A stretch of DNA of 10,530 bases from an uncultured Rivibacter sp. (GTDB lineage: Bacteria; Pseudomonadota; Gammaproteobacteria; Burkholderiales; Burkholderiaceae), in contig CAMLNA010000142.1 in assembly GCA_946481025.1 (NCBI GenBank), forward strand, positions 1 through 10,530. The letters are read 5' to 3'. Each line of letters opens with the position of its first letter. The stretch's first letter is position 1. Below, one piece after another: positions 1-6,153 of the stretch. Position numbers and translations under genes: made by a program. The notes under the pieces are model-generated. The model did not search any database, was not told the DNA's origin, and saw only the letters and a list, made by a program, of their open reading frames with translations.

Positions 1-1753
1 GACCGACGCGGCCGCGCAGCTGGTGCAGCTGCGACAGGCCGAAGCGCTCGGCATGCTCGATCACCATGAGGCTCGCATTGGGGACGTCGACGCCCACCTC
101 GATGACCGTGGTGGACACCAGCACGCTCATCCGGGCGCCGGTGAAGAGCGCCATCACCGCGGCCTTCTCGTTGGCAGGCATGCGGCCGTGCAGCAGGCCC
201 ACCTCGTGGCCGGGCAATGCCTCCACCAGCTGCTGGTGGGTCTCGGTGGCGTTGCGCAGGTCGAGCGCCTCGCTCTCCTCGATGAGCGGGCACACCCAGT
301 AGACCTGCCGGCCGCGGTCGGCCTCGTCGCGTATGCGCGCGATCACGTCGTCGCGCTTGCCGTCGGCGAACACCTTCGTGACGATCGGGCTGCGTCCGGG
401 CGGCAGCTCGTCGATGGTGCTCACGTCGAGGTCGGCGAAGTAGGTCATGGCCAGCGTTCGCGGGATCGGCGTGGCGCTCATCATCAGCAGGTGCGGCTCC
501 AGCGCCTCGCCATTGGCGCTCTCGAGCTTGCGCCGCAGCTCCAGGCGCTGCTGCACGCCGAAGCGGTGCTGCTCATCGATGATGGCCAGCCCGAGCCTGG
601 CGAACTGCACGTCGTCCTGGATCACCGCATGCGTGCCAACGACCAGTTGCGCCTCGCCGCTCTTCACGCGCCCGACCATCTGCGTGCGCGCCTTGCCTTT
701 GCGGCTGCCGGTGAGCCAGGCGACGCCGATGCCCAGCGGCTCCAGCCAGCCCACCAGCTTGCGGAAGTGCTGCTCGGCCAGGATCTCGGTGGGCGCCATC
801 AGCGCGCATTGCCAGCCGGCGTCGATGGCCACCGCGGCGGCCAGCGCGGCCACCACGGTCTTGCCCGAACCCACGTCGCCCTGCAGCAGGCGGTGCATCG
901 GCTGGGCTCGCGCGAGGTCGTGCGCGATCTCCTCGGCCACGCGGTGCTGCGCCTTCGTCAGCGTAAAGGGCAGGGCGGCCAGGAGCTTCTCGTGCAGCCC
1001 GCCGGCGCGGGCCCGCAATGCGGGCGCCTTCAGCGCGGCGCGCTCCCGCTGTGCCTGCAGCTGCGAAAGCTGCTGGGCCAGCAGCTCCTCGTACTTCAGC
1101 CGTTGCCACGCCGGGTGCGTATGGTCCTCCAGGGTCGCCAGGCTCACGTCGGGCGCCGGGTGGTGCAGGAAGTGCAGCGCCTCCTTCAGCGTGGGCAGGT
1201 GCCTGGGCACCATCGCCGGCGGCAGCAGTTCGTCGAGCGATGCGCGCGAGAGTCCCGAGGTCACGGCCTTGCGCAGGTAGGCCTGCGGCAGCTGCGCGCT
1301 GGTGGGGTACACCGGCGTCAATGCGGCGGCCAGCGGCGTGTCCTCGTCCACTGCCTTGAACGTCGGGTGCACCATCTCGCGGCCGAGGAAGCCGCCGCGC
1401 GGCTCGCCGCGCACGCGCAAGCGCTTGCCCACGGCCAGCGTCTTCTGGTGGGAGGGGTAGAAGTGCAGGAAGCGCAGCACCAGCTCGTCGCTGCCGTCGT
1501 CGAGCCGCACCACGAGCTGGCGCCGCGGGCGGAATTCGATGCGGCTGTCGGTCACGACGCCCTCCACCTGCGCGGGCTCGCCGTCGTGCGCATCGGCAAT
1601 GCGCGTGATGCGGGTCTCGTCCTCGTAGCGCAGCGGCAGATGCAGGGCGAGGTCGATGTCGCGCACGAGGCCGAGTTTTTCCATGGCCCGTTGCGGGGCG
1701 GACTTCTCGGCCTTCACCGGTTTGCCGGCAGCCTTCGACTCGTCGTTCGGCAT
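1..1753 (-). CDS. recG: ATP-dependent DNA helicase RecG (3' end beyond window)
   Basis: RecG is a cytoplasmic superfamily 2 helicase that remodels stalled forks and branch-migrates Holliday junctions, D-loops and R-loops. The minus-strand frame is open for 584 codons. It has the N-terminal wedge/OB region (about residues 55-150, including RIEFRPRRQLVVRLDDGS), Walker A GDVGSGKT at 292-299, the DEQH box at 393-396 and SAT motif III at 426-428. It ends in motif VI (QLRGRVG), where the window stops. RecG is usually about 690-700 residues, so roughly the last 110 are missing. The start is the ATG at 1753 (MPNDESKAAG), because homology-like sequence (EKLGLVRDIDLALHLPLRYE) begins some 24 residues later. 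No good ribosome site precedes it. An in-frame ATG at 1792 would add 13 residues and cannot be excluded. No frameshift is seen. Identity is secure; the start is less so. Confidence 0.96.
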   Translation of the reverse strand, partial: MPNDESKAAGKPVKAEKSAPQRAMEKLGLVRDIDLALHLPLRYEDETRITRIADAHDGEPAQVEGVVTDSRIEFRPRRQLVVRLDDGSDELVLRFLHFYPSHQKTLAVGKRLRVRGEPRGGFLGREMVHPTFKAVDEDTPLAAALTPVYPTSAQLPQAYLRKAVTSGLSRASLDELLPPAMVPRHLPTLKEALHFLHHPAPDVSLATLEDHTHPAWQRLKYEELLAQQLSQLQAQRERAALKAPALRARAGGLHEKLLAALPFTLTKAQHRVAEEIAHDLARAQPMHRLLQGDVGSGKTVVAALAAAVAIDAGWQCALMAPTEILAEQHFRKLVGWLEPLGIGVAWLTGSRKGKARTQMVGRVKSGEAQLVVGTHAVIQDDVQFARLGLAIIDEQHRFGVQQRLELRRKLESANGEALEPHLLMMSATPIPRTLAMTYFADLDVSTIDELPPGRSPIVTKVFADGKRDDVIARIRDEADRGRQVYWVCPLIEESEALDLRNATETHQQLVEALPGHEVGLLHGRMPANEKAAVMALFTGARMSVLVSTTVIEVGVDVPNASLMVIEHAERFGLSQLHQLRGRVG

Positions 1754-1762
1754 GGCGGGGCA

Positions 1763-1792
1763 TTCTGCCGCCTCCACCAGCGCTGCTAGCAT
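1763..1792 (+). promoter_or_regulatory. Possible extended -10 promoter for the lipoprotein pair
   Basis: The plus strand has TG at 1784-1785, one base, then TAGCAT at 1787-1792, an extended -10 arrangement with four of six matches to TATAAT. The best -35 at a workable distance is TTCTGC at 1763-1768 with an 18-bp spacer, which matches poorly. Position fits: it lies about 65 bases before the lipoprotein ATG, in the gap divergent from recG. Assignment is by eye only. Confidence 0.3.
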
Positions 1793-1806
1793 CGCCGCGC
1801 GCGGCG
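1793..1806. repeat. 14-bp perfect GC palindrome in the recG/lipoprotein gap
   Basis: CGCCGCGCGCGGCG is its own reverse complement. It starts directly after the candidate -10 TAGCAT, so it would fall at the start of the lipoprotein transcript. It could be an operator or an early hairpin. The surroundings are so GC-rich that chance is a real alternative. Confidence 0.3.
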
Positions 1807-1856
1807 CGCCCGCACCGCGTTAAAAACCAAGTCAAGTCCAAGTTCCGGAGGGATCC

Positions 1857-2480
1857 ATGAGGAAGAACTTCTCGGCCATGTCGGCCGGGCTGCGGCGCGC
1901 TGCGCGCGTCTTTGCACTGATGGGCGCCGCAGCGCTCACCGGTTGCGCCACCCACTACGTCGACGGCAGCACCAAGGAGGTCAATGCCGCGCAGTTCAGG
2001 AAGCCGGCGCAGGCCAAGCCGGTGCAGCTGGTCTTCGAATTCCAGACCAAGGGCGTGGCCAACGCCCAGGCCACCGAATTCCTCAAGGCGCAGGTGACCG
2101 AGCAGGTCCAGGGCAGCGGCCTGTTCTCGCAGGTCGACGGCAAGCCGGTGGCCGGCGGCGCGCTGCTGAGCGTGACGCTCAACAACGTGCCGCTCACCGA
2201 CGACGCCTTCAGCAAGGGCTTCGCGGCAGGGTTGACCTTCGGCCTCGCGGGCTCCCAGGTGTCCGACGGCTATGTCTGCACGGTCAGGTACCTCGGCAAC
2301 GGACAGGCCGAGGCGCTGACGAAAACGGCGCGTCACGCCATCCACACGACGGTGGGCGCCAGCAAGACGCCGGACAACGCCGTCAAGGTCGACAACATCG
2401 AGGCGGGCGTGCGCATGATGACCAGGCAGGTCGTCAGCACGGCGCTCAACGACCTGTCGCAGGACGCGGCGTTCAAGTGA
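1857..2480 (+). CDS. Small outer-membrane-type lipoprotein, function unknown (first of tandem pair)
   Basis: This 207-residue protein has a lipoprotein signal peptide: a basic start (MRKN, RRAAR), a hydrophobic stretch and the lipobox LTGC, with the lipidated cysteine at residue 30. Residue +2 is Ala, which by the E. coli Lol rule means outer-membrane sorting. The mature part alternates beta strands with a central amphipathic helix (about 70-85, TEFLKAQVTEQVQGSGLF) and ends in a helix (TRQVVSTALNDLSQDAAF). That order resembles YajG/LptE-like small lipoproteins, but I cannot place it in a named family. The ATG at 1857 is supported by GGAGGG at 1847-1852; Met8 is a less likely alternative. The gene is 17 bases ahead of a second lipoprotein with similar architecture, so the two are probably co-transcribed. 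Existence is well supported; function is not known. Confidence 0.88.
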   Translation: MRKNFSAMSAGLRRAARVFALMGAAALTGCATHYVDGSTKEVNAAQFRKPAQAKPVQLVFEFQTKGVANAQATEFLKAQVTEQVQGSGLFSQVDGKPVAGGALLSVTLNNVPLTDDAFSKGFAAGLTFGLAGSQVSDGYVCTVRYLGNGQAEALTKTARHAIHTTVGASKTPDNAVKVDNIEAGVRMMTRQVVSTALNDLSQDAAFK

Positions 2481-2497
2481 GGAAGGGAGTGCAGGAC

Positions 2498-3085
2498 ATG
2501 TTCTTCATCGCAAGCTCTTCGCGGCTGCTGTGCGCCGTGCTCGTTGCGGGGGCGGCCGCGCTCACCGGTTGCGCGCAGATCAAGATGGGGGCGCCATCGC
2601 CCAGCGTCGACAACATCCAGAAGGCCAAGGCCTCCGGCATGGCGCCTGCCGCGCTGGGCGAGTTCACCCCCGCGCCCGGCAAGCCTGCGGGCTTCGATGC
2701 CGGGCTGGACGTGCGCTCGAACACGCTGTCGTCGCCCATCGACGGCTCGTTCGCCAAGTACCTGAAGGAAACGCTGGCCACCGAGCTGAAGTCTGCGGGC
2801 CTGCTTGACGGCGCCTCCACCACCGTGATCCAGGGCCAGCTCACCCAGAGCGAACTCGCGGTGCCGGTGAGCCAAGCCAGCGGCACGCTGGGCGCGCGCT
2901 TCGTCGTCGTGCGTGCCGGCCGGACCGTCTATGACAAGGAGCTCAAGGTCTCGGCGAGCTGGGAATCCTCGTTCGTCGGCGCGGTGGCCATCCCGGCGGC
3001 CGTCAACGAGTACACCAGCCTGTACCGCAAGCTGGTCGGGCAGCTGCTCGACGACGCCGAGTTCCGTCGGGCCATGTCCCGCTGA
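2498..3085 (+). CDS. Small outer-membrane-type lipoprotein, YajG-like layout (second of tandem pair)
   Basis: This 195-residue lipoprotein has the lipobox LTGC with lipidated Cys25 and Ala at +2, giving predicted outer-membrane location facing the periplasm. The mature part runs from a strand ([12 protein letters not shown]) to a helix ([20 protein letters not shown]), several strands, and a C-terminal helix ([18 protein letters not shown]). This order is typical of YajG-like and ABC-auxiliary-type lipoproteins; the resemblance is of pattern only. The ATG at 2498 is preferred because GGGAG at 2485-2489 sits 8 bases upstream. Two in-frame GTGs, at 2489 and 2477, are possible; the one at 2477 would overlap the upstream stop as GTGA and add a basic N terminus. 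The gene follows its likely paralogue by 17 bases and ends in front of a strong terminator hairpin, so the pair forms one unit. A role in envelope maintenance is a guess. Confidence 0.88.
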   Translation: MFFIASSSRLLCAVLVAGAAALTGCAQIKMGAPSPSVDNIQKAKASGMAPAALGEFTPAPGKPAGFDAGLDVRSNTLSSPIDGSFAKYLKETLATELKSAGLLDGASTTVIQGQLTQSELAVPVSQASGTLGARFVVVRAGRTVYDKELKVSASWESSFVGAVAIPAAVNEYTSLYRKLVGQLLDDAEFRRAMSR

Positions 3086-3089
3086 GCGA

Positions 3090-3117
3090 AAGGAAGGCCG
3101 CGTGAGCGGCCTTCCTT
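3090..3117 (+). terminator. Rho-independent-type terminator after the lipoprotein pair
   Basis: A perfect 12-bp stem, AAGGAAGGCCGC (3090-3101) and GCGGCCTTCCTT (3106-3117), closes a GTGA tetraloop 4 bases after the stop codon. The downstream arm is T-rich (CCTTCCTT) and is followed by CATT rather than a pure T-run. Placement and stem quality make it the end of the two-lipoprotein transcript. Confidence 0.8.
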
Positions 3118-3179
3118 CATTGCGAGGATGTGAGAATGCGCACCTCGCCATCCCACCAGGCCGGTACAGCCTGCGCGCC

Positions 3180-4229
3180 ATGTCTTCTCCCCGCACCTTC
3201 ACGCTGAGCGATTTCGACTTCGCCCTGCCTCCCGAACTCGTCGCCCAGCACCCCGCTGCCGAACGCAGCGCGTCGCGCCTGCTCGACGGCCGCGCATCCG
3301 CTCCGGTGGACCGGGTGTTCCGCGAGCTGCCCGGGCTGCTGGGCGCAGGCGACCTGCTGGTGTTCAACGACACCAAGGTCATCAAGGCGCGGCTGTTCGG
3401 CGCCAAGTCCAGCGGCGGCCATGTCGAGGCCCTGGTCGAGCGCGTGTTGCCGGGCCACGAAGTGCTGGCGCACCTGCGTGCCAGCAAGTCGCCGAAGCCG
3501 GGCACCGTCGTGCGCTTCGCCGAGGCCTTCGACGCCGAGGTCCTGGGACGCGGCGGTCCGGACGGCGGGCTGTTCCACCTGCGCTTTCCCGAGGAGCCGC
3601 TCATGCTGCTGGAGCGCCACGGCCACGTGCCGCTGCCGCCCTACATCACGCATGCCGACACGGCCGACGATGCGCGGCGCTACCAGACGGTGTTCGCCGA
3701 CAAGCCCGGCGCGGTGGCGGCGCCGACCGCCGCGCTGCATTTCGACGAAGCCGTGCTGGCTGCATTGCGCGAGCGCGGCGTCGGCACGGCCCGGGTCACG
3801 CTGCACGTGGGAGCGGGCACCTTCCAGCCGGTGCGCACCGAAAACCTCGCGGAACACAAGATGCACAGCGAATGGTTCGAGGTGCCCGAGTCCACCGTGC
3901 AGGCGATCCGCGCCGCGAAGGGCGCGCACCGCAAGGTGGTGGCGGTGGGGACCACCACGCTGCGTGCGCTCGAGTCGGCCGCGCGCGGCGGCGAGCTGCA
4001 GGCAGGCGCCCGCGACACCGACATCTTCATCACGCCGGGCTTCGACTTCCGCGTCGTCGACGTGCTGGTCACCAACTTCCACCTGCCGAAAAGCACCTTG
4101 ATGATGCTGGTGTCGGCCTTTGCCGGCCATGCGCAGGTGATGGCGCTGTACCGACACGCCATCGAACGGCGCTACCGTTTCTTCAGCTACGGCGACGCGA
4201 TGCTGCTCGAGCGCCAGCGCGGGGCGTGA
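3180..4229 (+). CDS. queA: S-adenosylmethionine:tRNA ribosyltransferase-isomerase QueA
   Basis: QueA transfers and isomerises the ribosyl group of S-adenosylmethionine onto 7-aminomethyl-7-deazaguanine in the wobble position of tRNAs with GUN anticodons. This gives epoxyqueuosine and releases adenine and methionine; it acts in the cytoplasm late in queuosine synthesis. The 349-residue length matches the family (about 345-355). Visible family blocks are the N terminus [31 protein letters not shown] (62-74), [10 protein letters not shown] (209-218) leading into [23 protein letters not shown] (257-266), [20 protein letters not shown], and YGDAML (337-342). The ATG at 3180 places LSDFDF at the usual distance from the N terminus; the upstream in-frame extension is not family sequence. 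The ribosome site is weak. The gene follows the terminator at 3090-3117, so it needs its own promoter; the sequence around GAGAAT at 3132-3137 is only a vague -10 candidate. The gene tgt is not directly downstream. Confidence 0.97.
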   Translation: MSSPRTFTLSDFDFALPPELVAQHPAAERSASRLLDGRASAPVDRVFRELPGLLGAGDLLVFNDTKVIKARLFGAKSSGGHVEALVERVLPGHEVLAHLRASKSPKPGTVVRFAEAFDAEVLGRGGPDGGLFHLRFPEEPLMLLERHGHVPLPPYITHADTADDARRYQTVFADKPGAVAAPTAALHFDEAVLAALRERGVGTARVTLHVGAGTFQPVRTENLAEHKMHSEWFEVPESTVQAIRAAKGAHRKVVAVGTTTLRALESAARGGELQAGARDTDIFITPGFDFRVVDVLVTNFHLPKSTLMMLVSAFAGHAQVMALYRHAIERRYRFFSYGDAMLLERQRGA

Positions 4230-4334
4230 ACTTCAGCACGGCGCGCAGCGCGTGCCTCCACCGTTCGGACGATGTGGCCGGCGCGGTCGATTTCGACAAT
4301 CACCGCGACTCCCCCACTCGACAACGGAAGCATC

Positions 4335-5213
4335 TTGAAGAAGCACCACACCTTGCGTGCGCTGGCCGGCCCGGCCGTGCTGCTGCTCGCGTGCGCGGCC
4401 GGGCATGCCCAGTCGCCCGCCACCGCCGGTGAACCGGCCGACGACCGCGGTTTCTCTTACTTCCTGGGGCTCGGCCGGCAGACCGTCACCTACCAGGAAC
4501 ACGTGAGCATGTGGCCGATCCGGAGCAAGGCCGAGGTGTCCAGCCCGATGCTCGTGACCGGCGCGCTGTACTCGGTGTCGCCCGATGTGCTGATGACCTT
4601 CGACGGCGAATCCACTTTCGCGCCGGGCAAGTCCACCGAACGCTGGACCACCGGCGCGGCCACGATCGGCAGCACGCCCATCACCGACCCGCTGCTGCAG
4701 ACCAACCAGTTCAGCCTGCAGGAAACCCACACCAAGCTGTTGCTGCACTACCGCCTGCACCGTCAGTTGTTCGCGCTGGCTGGACCGAGCTTCCGCACCA
4801 ACACCTTCACCCGTTCCGGTTTCGTGGCCGGCACCGACGGGGCCACCGACGTGTCGCACGGCACGGTGGTCGAGACCGCCAGCGAGGCGTTGCTGCACGT
4901 GGGCTTCGCGCTCGATTCGGAGCGGGTGCGCGGCGCGCGCAGCCACTATGGGCTGCGCGTGGCAGCCGCCACGCCGGTCTGGCGTCGCCTGGAGAACACC
5001 TCGCAGCCGGGCGTGACCTTCACGGGCACGCGCGGCTACGACCTGAGCCTGGCGGGGCGCTACAGCTGGAGCGTGTACCCGAACGTGCAGCTCGGCGGCT
5101 GGGCGCAGTACACCTTCTCGGAGCGTGCGCGCCAAAGCAAGGGCCTCGTCGAGCTGCCGCGCCATGAGCTGCGCAGCCTCGCGTACGGCCTCGAACTGCT
5201 CTGGAAGCTCTGA
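4335..5213 (+). CDS. Secreted beta-barrel-like envelope protein, function unknown
   Basis: Starting at the TTG at 4335, the product is 292 residues with a clear signal peptide: Lys-Lys start, hydrophobic core AVLLLACAAG and a signal-peptidase I type site GHA|Q after residue 25. LLAC inside the core (Cys20) could instead be a lipobox, though Leu at -2 is unusual. The mature part has alternating polar/apolar strands with aromatic girdles (FSYFLGLGRQTVTY, HTKLLLHYRLH, YDLSLAGRYSW, LGGWAQYTFSE, LRSLAYGLELLWKL), as in small outer-membrane barrels. It ends in Leu rather than Phe. GGAAG at 4326-4330 lies 4 bases before the TTG. An ATG at 4272 would add 21 residues that spoil the signal peptide, so TTG is chosen. 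It lies 105 bases after queA and converges on the response-regulator gene. No named family was recognised. Confidence 0.8.
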   Translation: MKKHHTLRALAGPAVLLLACAAGHAQSPATAGEPADDRGFSYFLGLGRQTVTYQEHVSMWPIRSKAEVSSPMLVTGALYSVSPDVLMTFDGESTFAPGKSTERWTTGAATIGSTPITDPLLQTNQFSLQETHTKLLLHYRLHRQLFALAGPSFRTNTFTRSGFVAGTDGATDVSHGTVVETASEALLHVGFALDSERVRGARSHYGLRVAAATPVWRRLENTSQPGVTFTGTRGYDLSLAGRYSWSVYPNVQLGGWAQYTFSERARQSKGLVELPRHELRSLAYGLELLWKL

Positions 5214-5237
5214 AGCAGCGCCTGTGCTGCCGGATCG

Positions 5238-5909
5238 TCAGACCGTGCTGCGTGGCTGCAGCCGCAGGCCCAGCCGTGCGGCCGCCAGCACCGCCTGCGT
5301 GCGGCTGTTCACGTCGAGGCGGCGGAAGATCGCGCCCAGGTGGGTCTTGACGGTGGACTCCGACAGGTCGAGCTCGCGGCAGATGAGCTTGTTGCTCTTG
5401 CCTTCGATCAGCAGCCGGAGCACGTCGAGCTGGCGGGGCGACAGGTCCAGCGGCGTGGGGGAGGCCGGCAGCAGGCCGGCGGACCGTTGAGCTCCGGGGG
5501 GCTCCAGGGCCTCGCGGGGCACGTATACGCCGCCGTCCAGCACCACGCGCAACGCGTTGTCGAGCACGGAACCTTGCGCGGTCTTCGGAATGAAGCCGGC
5601 CGCGCCGGCTTCGATGGCCGCGATGATGGTTTCCCTTCGTTCGTCGGCCGAAAGCACCACCACCGTCACCAGCGGCGAGGCGTCGTGCACGCGGGCGAGC
5701 GATTCGAGGCCCTGGCTGTCGGGCAGGCCGAGGTCGAGCAGCGCCAGGGTGGTGTCGGGGTTGGCCTGCAGCACCTGCAGTGCTTCGGCCATCGAGCCGG
5801 CCTGCAGCAGCGAGAGGCCCGGCAGCTTTTGCGTGATGAGCAGCGCAAGCGCGTCGCGAAACAGCGCATGGTCGTCGATCAGCAGGACTTTCGTGGGCAG
5901 ACGGGACAC
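5238..5909 (-). CDS. NarL/FixJ-family response regulator (REC plus LuxR-type HTH)
   Basis: This 223-residue cytoplasmic two-component regulator has an N-terminal receiver domain (about 5-123). It carries acidic residues D12-D13, phosphoacceptor D59 (LLDLGLPD), S87 in the conserved Ser/Thr position and K109. A linker (about 130-152) leads to a LuxR-type helix-turn-helix (about 154-216) with LSPRQLDVLRLLIEGKSNK and SESTVKTHLGAIFRRL. All residues needed for phosphotransfer are present, so it should be regulated by phosphorylation, yet no histidine kinase is encoded in the window. The start is a GTG at 5909, giving the usual KVLLIDDH opening by residue 7; no ribosome site is visible, so the start is only fairly sure. 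It is divergent from the large lipoprotein gene at 6154 and convergent with the barrel-like gene ending at 5213, which makes both plausible targets. That regulatory link is inference. Confidence 0.95.
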   Translation of the reverse strand: MSRLPTKVLLIDDHALFRDALALLITQKLPGLSLLQAGSMAEALQVLQANPDTTLALLDLGLPDSQGLESLARVHDASPLVTVVVLSADERRETIIAAIEAGAAGFIPKTAQGSVLDNALRVVLDGGVYVPREALEPPGAQRSAGLLPASPTPLDLSPRQLDVLRLLIEGKSNKLICRELDLSESTVKTHLGAIFRRLDVNSRTQAVLAAARLGLRLQPRSTV

Positions 5910-6153
5910 GGCGCAACAGCAAAAAACCGCGTGGATTACAGCACAAGGCCCCTCGCGATCACGGCCTCGAAAGACGTGCCGCGCACAACAGCGAAGCGGG
6001 GCGTGTGAACTACGCCACGTGGTGCGGGCGGCATTTCATCCATTCGGTCGATGGCAGCGCACGGGTCGGCTCCGAACAATCGATGCCCTGGTCCCTCTGC
6101 ATGCGCAGTCGGCAGGTCGTGTTCCATCGCAGATCAAGAATCAGGAGTGAACC
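5910..6153. promoter_or_regulatory. Divergent regulatory region between response regulator and lipoprotein operon
   Basis: This 244-bp non-coding gap must hold the promoters of both divergent genes. It contains an A6 run (5921-5926), an imperfect palindrome centred on CCACGTGG (6015-6022) and the ribosome site AGGAG at 6143-6147, 6 bases before the ATG at 6154. I could not define convincing -35/-10 pairs by eye. No RNA gene is recognised here. Confidence 0.5.
6013..6024. promoter_or_regulatory. Candidate operator palindrome CGCCACGTGGTG
   Basis: Five of six base pairs match about the centre between 6018 and 6019, with a perfect CCACGTGG core. It lies about 105 bases before the regulator start and 130 before the lipoprotein start, a reasonable place for a shared dimeric operator. 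Binding by the adjacent LuxR-type regulator is a guess. Confidence 0.25.

Noticed and set aside
23..1789. A 588-codon plus-strand open frame opposite recG
   Set aside because: It is the antisense of a clear RecG frame, has no family features and an odd His/Gln/Arg-rich composition. GC-rich codon use removes stop codons from antisense frames.
573..2345. A 590-codon minus-strand open frame overlapping recG and the first lipoprotein
   Set aside because: It is in a different frame from recG over the same strand, is Arg/Ala-rich without motifs, and crosses into the opposite-strand lipoprotein gene. It is a codon-bias artefact.
3117..4157. A 346-codon minus-strand open frame opposite queA
   Set aside because: It is antisense to an unmistakable QueA sequence.
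5215..5230. Small inverted repeat GCAGC/GCTGC between the convergent barrel-like and regulator genes as a terminator
   Set aside because: Five-base arms with no T-run on either strand are too weak to call a terminator in such GC-rich DNA.
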